Assembly (NCBI GenBank): GCA_025698865.1
Contig: JAILWQ010000001.1
Location: forward strand, 983,940 to 1,047,939
Length of the DNA stretch: 64,000 bases
Source: Erythrobacter sp.
GTDB lineage: Bacteria; Pseudomonadota; Alphaproteobacteria; Sphingomonadales; Sphingomonadaceae
Reading direction: 5' to 3'
In this document: positions 8,383-16,320 of the stretch, piece by piece
Layout: every line of letters starts with the position of its first letter
Numbering within the stretch: position 1 is the stretch's first letter
Program-made: the position numbers and the translations under genes
Notes under the pieces: generated by a model
What the model was told of the DNA's origin: nothing
The model's database searches: none
The model's input: only the letters and a program-made list of their open reading frames with translations

Positions 8383-9318
8383 CTAGCCCGCGCCGGTCAG
8401 CTGGACGAACACGTCCTCCAGATCGGCTTCCCGCGTGGTGACATCCTCGATCGCATAGCCATGCTGCTGGAGCAGCGCGAGGACCTGGCCCGCGCTGGTC
8501 TTGTCGCGATCGTAGGTGATCTCGATCCGGCGCGGCTCCACCACTTCGGCCTTGAGGAACGCCTCTTCCATCGGCGGGCCGGCGATATCCTTGTCGACCG
8601 TGATCGCGACGATCTTCTCGCGCGCCATGCCGATCAGGTCGCGGGTCGGCTTGTTGGCGATCAGTTCGCCATGATTGATGATCGCGATCCGGTCGCACAA
8701 TTGCTCGGCTTCCTCGAGATAGTGGGTGGTGAGGACCACCGTCACGCCCTCGCGGTTGAGCTCGGTCACCAGCTCCCACAATTGCCGTCGCAGCTCGACA
8801 TCGACGCCCGCGGTCGGCTCGTCCAGCACCAGGATCGGGGGCGAGTGAACCATCGCCTTGGCGATCAGCAGGCGGCGTTTCATCCCGCCCGACAGCGTGC
8901 GGGCATAGGCATCGCGCTTGTCCGCCAGATGGACCGCGCGCAGCAGCTCCTCGCTCCTCCGCTCGCCCTTGCCGATGCCGTAGAAGCCACCCTGATTCTC
9001 CAGCACCTCGAACGGGGTGAAGAAGGGATCGAAGACGATTTCCTGCGGGACGATGCCGATGCTGCGCTTGGCATTGCGGGGGTGCTCGTCGATGTCGAAG
9101 CCCCAGATCTCGGCATTGCCCGATGTCTTGGTGACCAGCCCGGCGAGGATGTTGATCAGCGTCGACTTGCCTGCGCCGTTGGGGCCGAGCAGGCCGAAGA
9201 CCTCGCCCTGCGGCACGTCGAAGCTGACGCCCTTCAACGCCAGCTTGTCCTCGCCACTCCCCGTTCCCGCATAGCGCTTCACGAGATTGTCGATGCGGAT
9301 CGCGGGCTGTCCAGTCAT
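8383..9318 (-). CDS. ABC transporter ATP-binding protein (ABC-2 / multidrug type)
   Basis: Cytoplasmic ATPase subunit of an ABC exporter, 311 residues. Seen: Walker A LLGPNGAGKSTLIN near residue 45, Q-loop IVPQEIVFDPFF, signature LSGGMKRRL, Walker B PILVLDEPTAGVDVE and the H-loop VVLTTHYLEEAEQL, followed by a C-terminal accessory domain of about 85 residues with the EADLEDVFVQLTGAG end typical of ABC-2 type ATPases. The start at 9318 (MTGQPAIRIDNLVKRY) begins directly at the nucleotide-binding fold. A permease gene, expected downstream on the minus strand, is absent here because the next gene is convergent; the partner must be elsewhere or upstream of nothing in this strand. Substrate unknown. 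Confidence 0.92.
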   Translation of the reverse strand: MTGQPAIRIDNLVKRYAGTGSGEDKLALKGVSFDVPQGEVFGLLGPNGAGKSTLINILAGLVTKTSGNAEIWGFDIDEHPRNAKRSIGIVPQEIVFDPFFTPFEVLENQGGFYGIGKGERRSEELLRAVHLADKRDAYARTLSGGMKRRLLIAKAMVHSPPILVLDEPTAGVDVELRRQLWELVTELNREGVTVVLTTHYLEEAEQLCDRIAIINHGELIANKPTRDLIGMAREKIVAITVDKDIAGPPMEEAFLKAEVVEPRRIEITYDRDKTSAGQVLALLQQHGYAIEDVTTREADLEDVFVQLTGAG

Positions 9319-9374
9319 GGCCCTGCGCCGTATAGGCTTGAGAGCGGGAGCGAAACCCACTATCCGCCCCGGTC

Positions 9375-9635
9375 ATGAGCCTGCCCCCGCCCGAAGTCAC
9401 CAAGGTCACCACACGCCGCGTCTGGTGCGACGGCGCGACCGACATCCGCAGCGGACAGCTCTACCGCGCCGCCGCGCTCGGCCATCCCAAGATCTATCTC
9501 CAGATCGACGAGCACGGCTATGTCGATTGCGGCTATTGCGACCGCCGCTTCGTGCTCGAGGGCGGCCCGGCGGACGGAGTGGATCAGGCGCAGCTGACCG
9601 ACATTTCCGAAGGCGCGGACCCCGGACACCGCTAG
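9375..9635 (+). CDS. Zinc-finger domain protein, NDUFS6 / zf-CHCC family
   Basis: An 86-residue protein with the ligand set of the zf-CHCC family: Cys at about 18 (RVWCDG), His at 37 in GHPKIYLQID, and CGYC at 52-55. In mitochondria the family member NDUFS6 is an accessory zinc subunit of complex I, and alphaproteobacterial homologues are its free-standing relatives; the bacterial role is not settled. It is divergent from the ABC ATPase gene and 15 bases ahead of tldD, so the two plus-strand genes are probably co-transcribed. Confidence 0.85.
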   Translation: MSLPPPEVTKVTTRRVWCDGATDIRSGQLYRAAALGHPKIYLQIDEHGYVDCGYCDRRFVLEGGPADGVDQAQLTDISEGADPGHR

Positions 9636-9650
9636 CGCGCACGGCGGGGA

Positions 9651-11111
9651 ATGCCTACATCGCAAGGCATGACCGCGACCTCCGCAAATTCGGCGACCGA
9701 CGCCACCAGCCTGCTCTACAAGTCCGGGCAACTCGACTCCGACGAGGCGAAAGCGCTCACTGCCCGGCTGCTGTCTGGCACCGATGACGGCGAGCTGTAC
9801 CTTCAGTTCATCGCGTCGGAGAGCTTCGCCTTCGACGACGGGCGGCTGAAGACCGCCGACTATTCGCGCGATTCCGGCTTCGGCCTGCGCGGCGTGAGCG
9901 GCGAGACGACCGGCTTTGCCCATGCCAACGAGATCAGTGCGGCGGCGATCGCCCGCGCGGGCGAGACGCTGCAACTGCTCGATCCCGCGAAGGGCCAGCC
10001 GGCCCCGCCGCCGGCGCGCACCAATCGCTTCATGTACACCGATGCGAGCCCGCTCGACCTCGTGCCCTTTGCCGAGAAGGTCGCGCTGCTGGAAAAGATC
10101 GACACGGTGGCGCGGGCGAAAGACCCGCGCGTGGCGCAGGTCAGCGCGAGCCTGGTGGCGAGCTGGAGCGTGGTCGAGATCGTGCGCGCCGACGGTTTCG
10201 TCACGCGCGACCTGCGCCCGCTGGTGCGGCTCAATATCGGCATCGTCGCCGAGGCCAACGGGCGACGCGAGCGCGGCAGCTTCGGCATGGGCGGCCGCTA
10301 TCTCTACGACCGGCTGTTCGATGAGGGCCAGTGGCTGCGCGGCGTCGACGAGGCAGTGCGCCAAGCGCTCGTCAATCTCGACAGCGTGGCCGCTCCGGCG
10401 GGCGAGACCACCGTGCTGCTCGGCCCCGGCTGGCCGGGCGTGCTGCTGCACGAGGCGGTCGGCCACGGGCTGGAAGGCGACTTCAACCGCAAGGGCACCA
10501 GCGCCTTTTCCGGACGCATCGGCGAACGCGTCGCCGCGCCGGGCGTGACCGTGGTCGACGATGGCAGCATCGCCGAACGCCGCGGTTCGCTCTCGATCGA
10601 CGACGAGGGAACCCCGACAAGCGAGACCGTGCTGATCGAGGACGGTATTCTCAAAGGCTATATGCAGGACCGGCTGAACGCGCGCCTCACGGGCGTCGCG
10701 CCCACCGGCAACGGGCGGCGCGAGAGCTACAAGCATTCGCCGATGCCGCGCATGACCAACACCTTTATGCGCTCGGGCCACGACGATCCGGCCGAACTGC
10801 TCGCCCGCGTGAAGGACGGCATCTACGCCACCAGCTTCGGCGGTGGTCAGGTCGACATCACCAGCGGCAAGTTCGTCTTCGCCTGCACCGAGGCCTACAA
10901 GGTCGAGAACGGGCGCATCGTCGCGCCCATCAAGGGCGCGACGCTGATCGGGGACGGACCGAAAGTGCTCACCCGCGTATCGGGCATCGGCAACAACATG
11001 GCGCTCGACGAAGGGGTGGGCGTGTGCGGCAAGGGCGGCCAGAGCGTGCCCGCCGGGGTCGGACAGCCGACCCTGTTGATCGACGGGCTCACGGTCGGTG
11101 GAACGGGATAG
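9651..11111 (+). CDS. tldD: Metalloprotease TldD
   Basis: TldD, one half of the TldD/TldE (PmbA) heterodimeric zinc protease that degrades unfolded peptides and processes antitoxin or modified peptides. Seen: the metal-site motif VLLHEAVGHGLEGDF near residue 263 (H-E-x3-H), the FSGRIGERVAAPGVTVVDDG segment and the C-terminal GGxVDI region (SFGGGQVDITSGKFVFACTEAY), then VGVCGKGGQSVPAGVGQPTLLI near the end. Length about 480-486 residues is normal. The start could be 9651 or the ATG at 9669 (MTATSANS). tldE/pmbA is not in the window. The preceding zinc-finger gene is 15 bases away. Confidence 0.95.
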   Translation: MPTSQGMTATSANSATDATSLLYKSGQLDSDEAKALTARLLSGTDDGELYLQFIASESFAFDDGRLKTADYSRDSGFGLRGVSGETTGFAHANEISAAAIARAGETLQLLDPAKGQPAPPPARTNRFMYTDASPLDLVPFAEKVALLEKIDTVARAKDPRVAQVSASLVASWSVVEIVRADGFVTRDLRPLVRLNIGIVAEANGRRERGSFGMGGRYLYDRLFDEGQWLRGVDEAVRQALVNLDSVAAPAGETTVLLGPGWPGVLLHEAVGHGLEGDFNRKGTSAFSGRIGERVAAPGVTVVDDGSIAERRGSLSIDDEGTPTSETVLIEDGILKGYMQDRLNARLTGVAPTGNGRRESYKHSPMPRMTNTFMRSGHDDPAELLARVKDGIYATSFGGGQVDITSGKFVFACTEAYKVENGRIVAPIKGATLIGDGPKVLTRVSGIGNNMALDEGVGVCGKGGQSVPAGVGQPTLLIDGLTVGGTG

Positions 11112-11168
11112 GAAACTCAGCCCCGGTTCAGCCGTATTCCGATAGACCGACGGGTAAGGAGTTGATCC

Positions 11169-11594
11169 ATGACCAAGCTGAAAACCACCGCCATGGCCGC
11201 CGCCGCGCTGGCCCTGTTCGCCGCCCCGGTGGCGCAGGCACAGGACGCGGACGATGCACGGCCCGAGATGAGCAAGGGCGAAGCGGAACTCGCCGAGATG
11301 CTGGAAGGCCGCGTTGCCGGCGAGCCGGAGAACTGCATCCGCACCTTCCCCTCGCGGAACCTGACCATCATCGACGAGACCGCTCTCGTTTATCGCGACG
11401 GCGACACCGTGTGGGTGAACACCACCGCGAACCCCCGGTCGATCGACGATGACGACATTCTGGTCGTGGATCGCTGGAGCACCACCAATCTTTGCCGCAC
11501 CGATCAGGTTACGCTGCGCGACCGCACCGGCGGGTTTTTCTCCGGCGTGCTGATCCTCGAGGACTTCGTACCCTATCGCAAGGTCGAGGGCTGA
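11169..11594 (+). CDS. Secreted small protein, unknown
   Basis: A 141-residue product with AAGGAG seven bases before the ATG. Residues 1-25 (MTKLKTTAMAAAALALFAAPVAQAQ) are a signal peptide with an A-x-A cleavage site, so the mature ~116-residue protein is periplasmic or secreted. It has two cysteines (ENCIRTF and TNLCRTD) that could pair. The segment ending VTLRDRTGGFFSGVLILEDFVPYRKVE is reminiscent of sphingomonad hypothetical proteins with no assigned role. It follows tldD by 57 bases and precedes the DUF924 gene by 10. Confidence 0.75.
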   Translation: MTKLKTTAMAAAALALFAAPVAQAQDADDARPEMSKGEAELAEMLEGRVAGEPENCIRTFPSRNLTIIDETALVYRDGDTVWVNTTANPRSIDDDDILVVDRWSTTNLCRTDQVTLRDRTGGFFSGVLILEDFVPYRKVEG

Positions 11595-11604
11595 GCCCGC
11601 GCCC

Positions 11605-12156
11605 ATGGCCGTTGCGATCCGGCCCTGGGCCCGCGACCTCCTCTATTGCTGGTTTCACGTCCTCGGCCCTGCCGACTGGTTTGGCGGGGGCGATGATGTC
11701 GATGCTTTCCTGAAGGACAGGTTCGCGCGCTGGCTGATCCCGCTCGGCACGCAACCGGCCGAGAGTTTCCTGAACGACCCGGCCACCGCCCGGGCAGCGA
11801 TCCTCCTCTTCGACCAACTGCCGCGCAACCTGTTCCGCGACAATCCGCGTGCCTATCGCTGGGACCCCCTGGCGCTCGCCATCACGCATGGCGCGGTCCG
11901 GAACGGCTGGCACCGCACCCTCTCGCGCGACGAGGCGCAGTTCGTGCTGATGCCGCTGATGCACAGCGAGGCGATCGCCGACCAGCGCCTCTCGCTGCGA
12001 CTGTTCATGCGGTACGCCCCCGGCTCCCTCCCCTTCGCCCGCAGCCATCATCGCATGATCGCGAGATTCGGGCGATATCCGCACCGCAACGAGGTTCTCT
12101 GCCGAGACAGCACGCCGGCGGAAAAGCGCGCCGTGGCCGCCGGCTTCAGCTGGTAG
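11605..12156 (+). CDS. DUF924 family protein
   Basis: A 183-residue soluble protein with the DUF924 pattern: WFGGGDDVDAFLKDRFAR early, ILLFDQLPRNLFRDNPRAYR in the middle, then PLMHSEAIADQRLSLRLF. DUF924 is a helical, TPR-like bacterial family of unknown function, also found in plants and fungi. The gene is 10 bases downstream of the secreted-protein gene and its 3' end overlaps the 3' end of the convergent nth gene by 11 bases. Confidence 0.9.
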   Translation: MAVAIRPWARDLLYCWFHVLGPADWFGGGDDVDAFLKDRFARWLIPLGTQPAESFLNDPATARAAILLFDQLPRNLFRDNPRAYRWDPLALAITHGAVRNGWHRTLSRDEAQFVLMPLMHSEAIADQRLSLRLFMRYAPGSLPFARSHHRMIARFGRYPHRNEVLCRDSTPAEKRAVAAGFSW

Positions 12157-12802
12157 GCCGCGCTTCCGCGTACCATTCGCACAGATCGCTCACCGGACAG
12201 GTCGCGCATTTCGGCGCCCGCGCGGTGCAGACGCGCTTGCCGAACTGGATCAGCCAGAAATGGCCCTCGTGCATGGCCCAGCCGGGCGCCCGCTCCTCGA
12301 TCTGGACGGCGGTTTTGTCGGCGGTCTTTGCCTGCGTCAGCCCGATGCGATTGCAAACACGATGGACGTGCGTGTCGACCGCGATCGTGTCCTTCCCGAA
12401 GGTAAAGCTGAGCACGATGTCGGCACATTTGCGTCCAATTCCGGGCAAGTTCAGCAGACCTTCGCGCGTATCGGGTACAATTCCGCCATGCTCGGCCAGC
12501 AATGCCTCGCAGAAGCGGCGGATCGAGCGGGTCTTGTTGTTGTAGAGCCCGCACGGCCTGATCGCGGCGGCGATGGTCGCATCGTCGAGCGCCAGCATAT
12601 CCTCCGGCGTCGTGGCCAGCGCGAACAGCGCCTCGCTCGCCCTCGCCGTGTTGCGGTCGAGCGACTGGGCCGAGAGCATGCAGGAAATGCAGCTGCGAAA
12701 GGCATCGGGCTGGCCTTTCGCACCCTTCGCTCCGGGCGTGCGCCCCGGCATGGCTGCGGCGAGGCGGCGGAACACCTCCTCGGTTTCGGACTCGCTCAGC
12801 AT
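12146..12802 (-). CDS. nth: Endonuclease III (Nth-type base-excision repair glycosylase)
   Basis: Bifunctional DNA glycosylase/AP lyase for oxidised pyrimidines. Seen in the 218-residue product: the helix-hairpin-helix LLNLPGIGRKCADIVL with its catalytic Lys, the catalytic Asp in IAVDTHVHRVCNRIGL, and a [4Fe-4S] loop near the C terminus with spacing C-x6-C-x2-C-x5-C (VCTARAPKCATCPVSDLC). The start at 12802 (MLSESETEE) gives a normal length; an in-frame start 18 bases upstream is possible. It is divergent from gloA, and its last bases overlap the end of the DUF924 gene. Confidence 0.93.
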   Translation of the reverse strand: MLSESETEEVFRRLAAAMPGRTPGAKGAKGQPDAFRSCISCMLSAQSLDRNTARASEALFALATTPEDMLALDDATIAAAIRPCGLYNNKTRSIRRFCEALLAEHGGIVPDTREGLLNLPGIGRKCADIVLSFTFGKDTIAVDTHVHRVCNRIGLTQAKTADKTAVQIEERAPGWAMHEGHFWLIQFGKRVCTARAPKCATCPVSDLCEWYAEARPTS

Positions 12803-12885
12803 CGGCCGTGCACCGCCCACGCCCCTTGCAGGATCGCCGACCTCTCCCGACCTGTGGGGACGACAGAACAGGAGACCGCATTCCC

Positions 12886-13386
12886 ATGGCCGAAACCACG
12901 CCCGCCAATCCCCACGGCTTCACCTTCAATCACACCATGCTGCGCATCAAAGACCCGGAAAAGAGCCTCGAATTCTACTGCGGCGTCCTCGGCATGACGC
13001 TGCTGCGCAAGGTCGATGTCGAGGCGGGCGAATTCTCGCTCTATTTCCTCGGCTTCACCGCCAGCGCAGACGAGGTGCCGCAGGACGAGCGCGCGGCGGC
13101 CGAATACGTGTTCTCGCGCCAGGGCGTCCTCGAACTCACGCACAATTGGGGCACCGAGGACGAGGACGGTCCGGTCTACCACGACGGCAATTCCGATCCG
13201 CGCGGCTTCGGCCACATCGCGCTCGACGTCCCCGATCTGGACAAGGCGGTGGCCCATTTCGACGCACACGGCGTCACTTTCCAGAAGCGGCCCGAGGACG
13301 GGATGATGAAGCACATCGCCTTCATCAAGGACCCCGACGGTTACTGGGTCGAAATCCTCAGCGCGCGGACCATGGCGGGCGGCTAG
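12886..13386 (+). CDS. gloA: Lactoylglutathione lyase (glyoxalase I)
   Basis: Converts the hemithioacetal of methylglyoxal and glutathione to S-lactoylglutathione in the cytoplasm. The 166-residue product shows the two paired beta-alpha-beta3 modules with metal ligands His in FNHTMLRIKD, Glu in VLELTHNWG, His in GFGHIALDVPD and Glu in YWVEILSA, and the family segment YHDGNSDPRGFGHI. The insertions (long first module, DEVPQDERAA) match the 160-180 residue eukaryotic-like group often described as zinc dependent. AGGAGA sits nine bases before the ATG. Its TAG stop shares the palindrome CTAG with the stop of the convergent glycosylase pseudogene. Confidence 0.95.
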   Translation: MAETTPANPHGFTFNHTMLRIKDPEKSLEFYCGVLGMTLLRKVDVEAGEFSLYFLGFTASADEVPQDERAAAEYVFSRQGVLELTHNWGTEDEDGPVYHDGNSDPRGFGHIALDVPDLDKAVAHFDAHGVTFQKRPEDGMMKHIAFIKDPDGYWVEILSARTMAGG

Positions 13387-14085
13387 CACGCGCGTTCCCT
13401 TCCCGTCTCGCAAAGCGCCTCGGCGGGACAGTCGCCGCACAGCATCTGCGAAGGGCGGCAGGTTGTCTGGCCGACCTTCTTCATCAGCAGGTGATGCTCG
13501 TCGAAATTGTCCGCGCTCCATTCGGGCGGCATGGCGGGCATGATCGCGGCGAAAGCGCGCCGTGTCCGCTTTCGCCGGGACGAGCCCCATGCGCTGCAGG
13601 ATGCGGGTGTGATGCCCGTCGAGCACGATGGCGCGGCGGTCGAGCGTGCTGGCGTTCATCACCCCGGCGGCAATCTTGCGCCCGATCCCGGGCAGCTGTT
13701 CGAGCCAGCGCATCGCTTCGGCCGTCTCCATCGCCTCGAGGTGAGAAAGGTCGACCGCGCCGCGCCGCGTGACCAGATCGGCAAGGCAGGCCTTAAGCCG
13801 CTCGGCCGCCACGTTCGGATAGGTCTGCGTCGCGAGTTCGGCCCGAAGCCCGGCGAGCGGAGCATCGGCCACCGCCTCCCAGCTGCCCCAGCGATCCAGC
13901 AGCCGATCGGTGGCGGCATTCGAGAGAGCCGATTTCGTCCGCGCGCCGATCACGCCCTGCACCAGCACCCATTCGGGTCTCCGCCTACTCGCCGCCGCTC
14001 GCTCGATCCGGCCGAAGCGCTGGATCAGCAAAGGCTGGAGACGGCGGAGGATGCCGGTCCGGGGGTCCGGACCGAGGTCGAGCAT
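13383..14085 (-). pseudogene. Endonuclease III-like HhH-GPD/[4Fe-4S] protein with a frameshift
   Basis: The minus-strand frame starting at 14085 (MLDLGPDPRTGILRRL) encodes a HhH-GPD DNA glycosylase-like protein: EWVLVQGVIGARTKSALS, then the HhH LEQLPGIGRKIAAGVMNAS and an aspartate in AIVLDGHHTRILQRMGLVP. After LVPAKADT the frame continues into arginine-rich junk, but reading one base over gives RAFAAIMPAMPPEWSADNFDE followed by HHLLMKKVGQTTC and an intact Fe-S loop C-x6-C-x2-C-x5-C ending ALCETGRERAC and TAG at 13383. The total length, 703 bases, is one more than a multiple of three. The shift falls in a GCGCGC run at about 13557-13563 (plus strand), consistent with loss of one CG dinucleotide or gain of one base. 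Either the gene is freshly broken or this is a sequencing error. Confidence 0.85.
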
Positions 14086-14104
14086 GTCCACCGGGCCGGA
14101 TGCC

Positions 14105-15112
14105 TCAGATCTCGATCGCGATCTTGCCGAGATGCTTGCCGCTTTCCTCGTGCCGGAACGCATCGGCTAGACGCTTGAGCGCGAAACGGTCGCTGATCTG
14201 CGGCTTCAGCCCGTTCGCGTCGATCGCGGCGATCATGCGTTGCTGCATCGCCCGGCTGCCGACCGTGAGGCCCTGCAACCGGCCCATCTTGCGCATCAGC
14301 GCGGCCGTCTCGACTTCGCCCGACCGGCCGGTCAGGACGCCGATCAGATGGATGTGCCCGCCGGGCCGGATCGCCGCGATCGACTGGTTGACCGTGCCCG
14401 GCCCGCCGACCTCGATGACGTGGTCGACACCCCTGCCGCCGGTCCATTCGAAGGCTTCCTCGCCCCAGTTCTCGTTGCTCTTGTAATTGATCGTGTGATC
14501 GGCGCCGAGCTTGCGGACGGTGCCGAGCTTGTCGTCGGAGCTGGAGGTCGCGATCACCCGCGCCCCCGCCGCCTTGGCGAAGAGCAGGGCGAAGAGCGAC
14601 ACGCCGCCGGTGCCCTGGATCAGCACGGTCTGGCCGGGCTGGAGCTTGCCGTCCTCCATCAGGGCGCGCCACGCGGTGAGCCCGGCGCAGGGCAAGGTCG
14701 CCGCCCCCAGAAAGTCGAGTGATTCGGGCGCATGGGTGAAGGCCTCGACCGGGCGGGTCGCCAGCTCGCAGGCGAAGCCATCGATCCCGTCTCCGGGCGT
14801 GGTCTCGAAACTGCCCATCGGCGGCGCGCCGGCGCGCCATTTCGGGAAGAAGGTGGAGATCACCCGGTCGCCGACCGCGAATTCCTCGACCCCCTCGCCC
14901 ACCGCGACCACTTCGCCCGCCCCGTCCGAGAGAGGAATGCGCCCATCCTCGGTGGGGATCATCCCGGCGACCACGGCATAGTCGTGGAAATTGAGCGAGG
15001 AGGCGTAGAGCTTGACCGTCACCTCTCCCGGACCGGGCTCGGCAGGATCGGCGATGTCGACCACCTCGAGACTGTCGAGGCTGGCGGGATTGCGGACGCG
15101 GACGGCTTTCAT
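14105..15112 (-). CDS. Zinc-free medium-chain dehydrogenase / NADPH:quinone oxidoreductase-like
   Basis: A 335-residue MDR-superfamily oxidoreductase. Seen: N-terminal GroES-like domain beginning MKAVRVRNPASLDSLEVVDI with YASSLNFHDYAVVAG, the PLSDGAGEVVAVGEGV strand pair, and a Rossmann segment LIQGTGGVSLFALLFAKAAGARVIAT near residue 165, followed by SSDDKLGTVRKLGADHTINY. The catalytic and structural zinc cysteines of alcohol dehydrogenases are absent, which argues for a quinone-oxidoreductase or enoyl-reductase-like activity; the substrate is unknown. It ends 19 bases before the start of the frameshifted glycosylase gene on the same strand. Confidence 0.9.
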   Translation of the reverse strand: MKAVRVRNPASLDSLEVVDIADPAEPGPGEVTVKLYASSLNFHDYAVVAGMIPTEDGRIPLSDGAGEVVAVGEGVEEFAVGDRVISTFFPKWRAGAPPMGSFETTPGDGIDGFACELATRPVEAFTHAPESLDFLGAATLPCAGLTAWRALMEDGKLQPGQTVLIQGTGGVSLFALLFAKAAGARVIATSSSDDKLGTVRKLGADHTINYKSNENWGEEAFEWTGGRGVDHVIEVGGPGTVNQSIAAIRPGGHIHLIGVLTGRSGEVETAALMRKMGRLQGLTVGSRAMQQRMIAAIDANGLKPQISDRFALKRLADAFRHEESGKHLGKIAIEI

Positions 15113-15219
15113 GGTGTTCCTATCTCCGAAGCGGGGGACTATCCCCCTCGCAACGGATCGCGCGCAGCTTGGTTCACGCCTCTGGTGTCAACCGCGGCAC
15201 TCTTCCGGCATCTCCAGTT

Positions 15220-16320
15220 TCAATCCACGGTCGCCCGGAACTTGATCGCGAAGCCGGTGCCCAGTGCCAGCGACGGGGTGGTCGCAGTGACGGTCCCTCC
15301 GGCGAAGGACGCGCCATAGGGGTCGCTTTCGTCGGCGCCGACCGCGTCGTCGTCCTCAACCGTCGTCGCGGTCTGGCAGGTCGCACCGCTTCTCAGGCTG
15401 CCGGGGATGTAGGTGGTCGTGACGGGGAGCGTGTCGGTCGCGACGATCGACTGCGCGGCAGTGTCGCCGGCATTGTTCACCAGGATGCAGTATTCGACCA
15501 CCGCGCCTGGAATGAATTTGGGCGAGGAGGTCCCGTTGGCGGGATCGCTCACGATCGCGTTGGTCTTGGTGGTCGTGATGCTGGTGGTGGGGCGGCACAT
15601 CGCGATATCGAAGATGCTGATTGCCTGCTGGCCGGGATTGGACGGGGCGGACGGAGCGTTGCCATAACTGATGATGATCGTGTCGACAGACTGGCTGAAG
15701 GTCACGACGACATTGCCGGCGGCCGATGCACTGTCGGACGCGCCATCGCCGATGGCGGTGTTGTTGCTGACGTAATTGGTAACGCCGTTGGTCAGCGCCG
15801 GGAGCACCGTGGCCCCGTTGTAGCGTCCCTCGACCGTGATGGAATCGGCGAACTGGTTCGCGTTGAAGTCCACGTCAAAAATGCGGAACTGTGCACCGCG
15901 CATGATCGCGGGCAGGGTAATCGTGGTCGTCACGCGGGCGGTGCGGCTGGCAAGGTCGACGAACAGGGCGAGCGAATTCTGGTTCGTGAAGCCGCCGTTC
16001 ACCGCGGTCTGGCGCTGCGGGGTCGGGCCGCTCAGGCCCAGCCCGCTCGCGGACAGGAACACCCCGTTGGGATTGGTGATCGAAAAGCTCATCGTGCCGA
16101 TGGATTCGATCTGGTAGCTCGCCGATGTCGCGCCGGCGGTCCAGGCGCGCTGGTCCCAGTCGAACAGGACGCTGCCCGCGGGACAGGACAGGGTCGGCGG
16201 CGTACCGGCCGCGCGCTGAGCCGCCGCAGGGCTGGCCACGAATGCGGGCAGGACGAGCGACAGGATCGCGAGCCACCTTATCGCGATCGTCCTCGGCGCA
16301 AGCTGGCAGAACCCCATCAT
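15220..16320 (-). CDS. Secreted DUF11-type protein, last gene of the DUF11 operon
   Basis: A 366-residue exported protein. Residues about 1-35 form a signal peptide (core WLAILSLVLPAFVASPAAAQ). The middle (residues about 50-225) is beta-rich and starts with SYQIESIGTMSFSITNPNGVF. The C-terminal ~120 residues carry a DUF11-like beta-sandwich: KTNAIVSDPANGTSSPKFIPG, then AVVEYCILVNNAG and a DTLPVTTTYIPGSLRSG strand, which closely parallels the C-terminal domain of the protein at 21512-22603. Its ATG overlaps the stop of the 1714-residue gene as ATGA (16317-16320), so translation is coupled. DUF11 repeats are found in bacterial surface and adhesin-like proteins; a surface role is an inference. 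Confidence 0.8.
   Translation of the reverse strand: MMGFCQLAPRTIAIRWLAILSLVLPAFVASPAAAQRAAGTPPTLSCPAGSVLFDWDQRAWTAGATSASYQIESIGTMSFSITNPNGVFLSASGLGLSGPTPQRQTAVNGGFTNQNSLALFVDLASRTARVTTTITLPAIMRGAQFRIFDVDFNANQFADSITVEGRYNGATVLPALTNGVTNYVSNNTAIGDGASDSASAAGNVVVTFSQSVDTIIISYGNAPSAPSNPGQQAISIFDIAMCRPTTSITTTKTNAIVSDPANGTSSPKFIPGAVVEYCILVNNAGDTAAQSIVATDTLPVTTTYIPGSLRSGATCQTATTVEDDDAVGADESDPYGASFAGGTVTATTPSLALGTGFAIKFRATVD

Noticed and set aside
12886..14085. A single 455-residue protein on the minus strand through gloA and the glycosylase
   Set aside because: The downstream half is the shadow of gloA; the real gene leaves the frame by a shift and ends at 13383.
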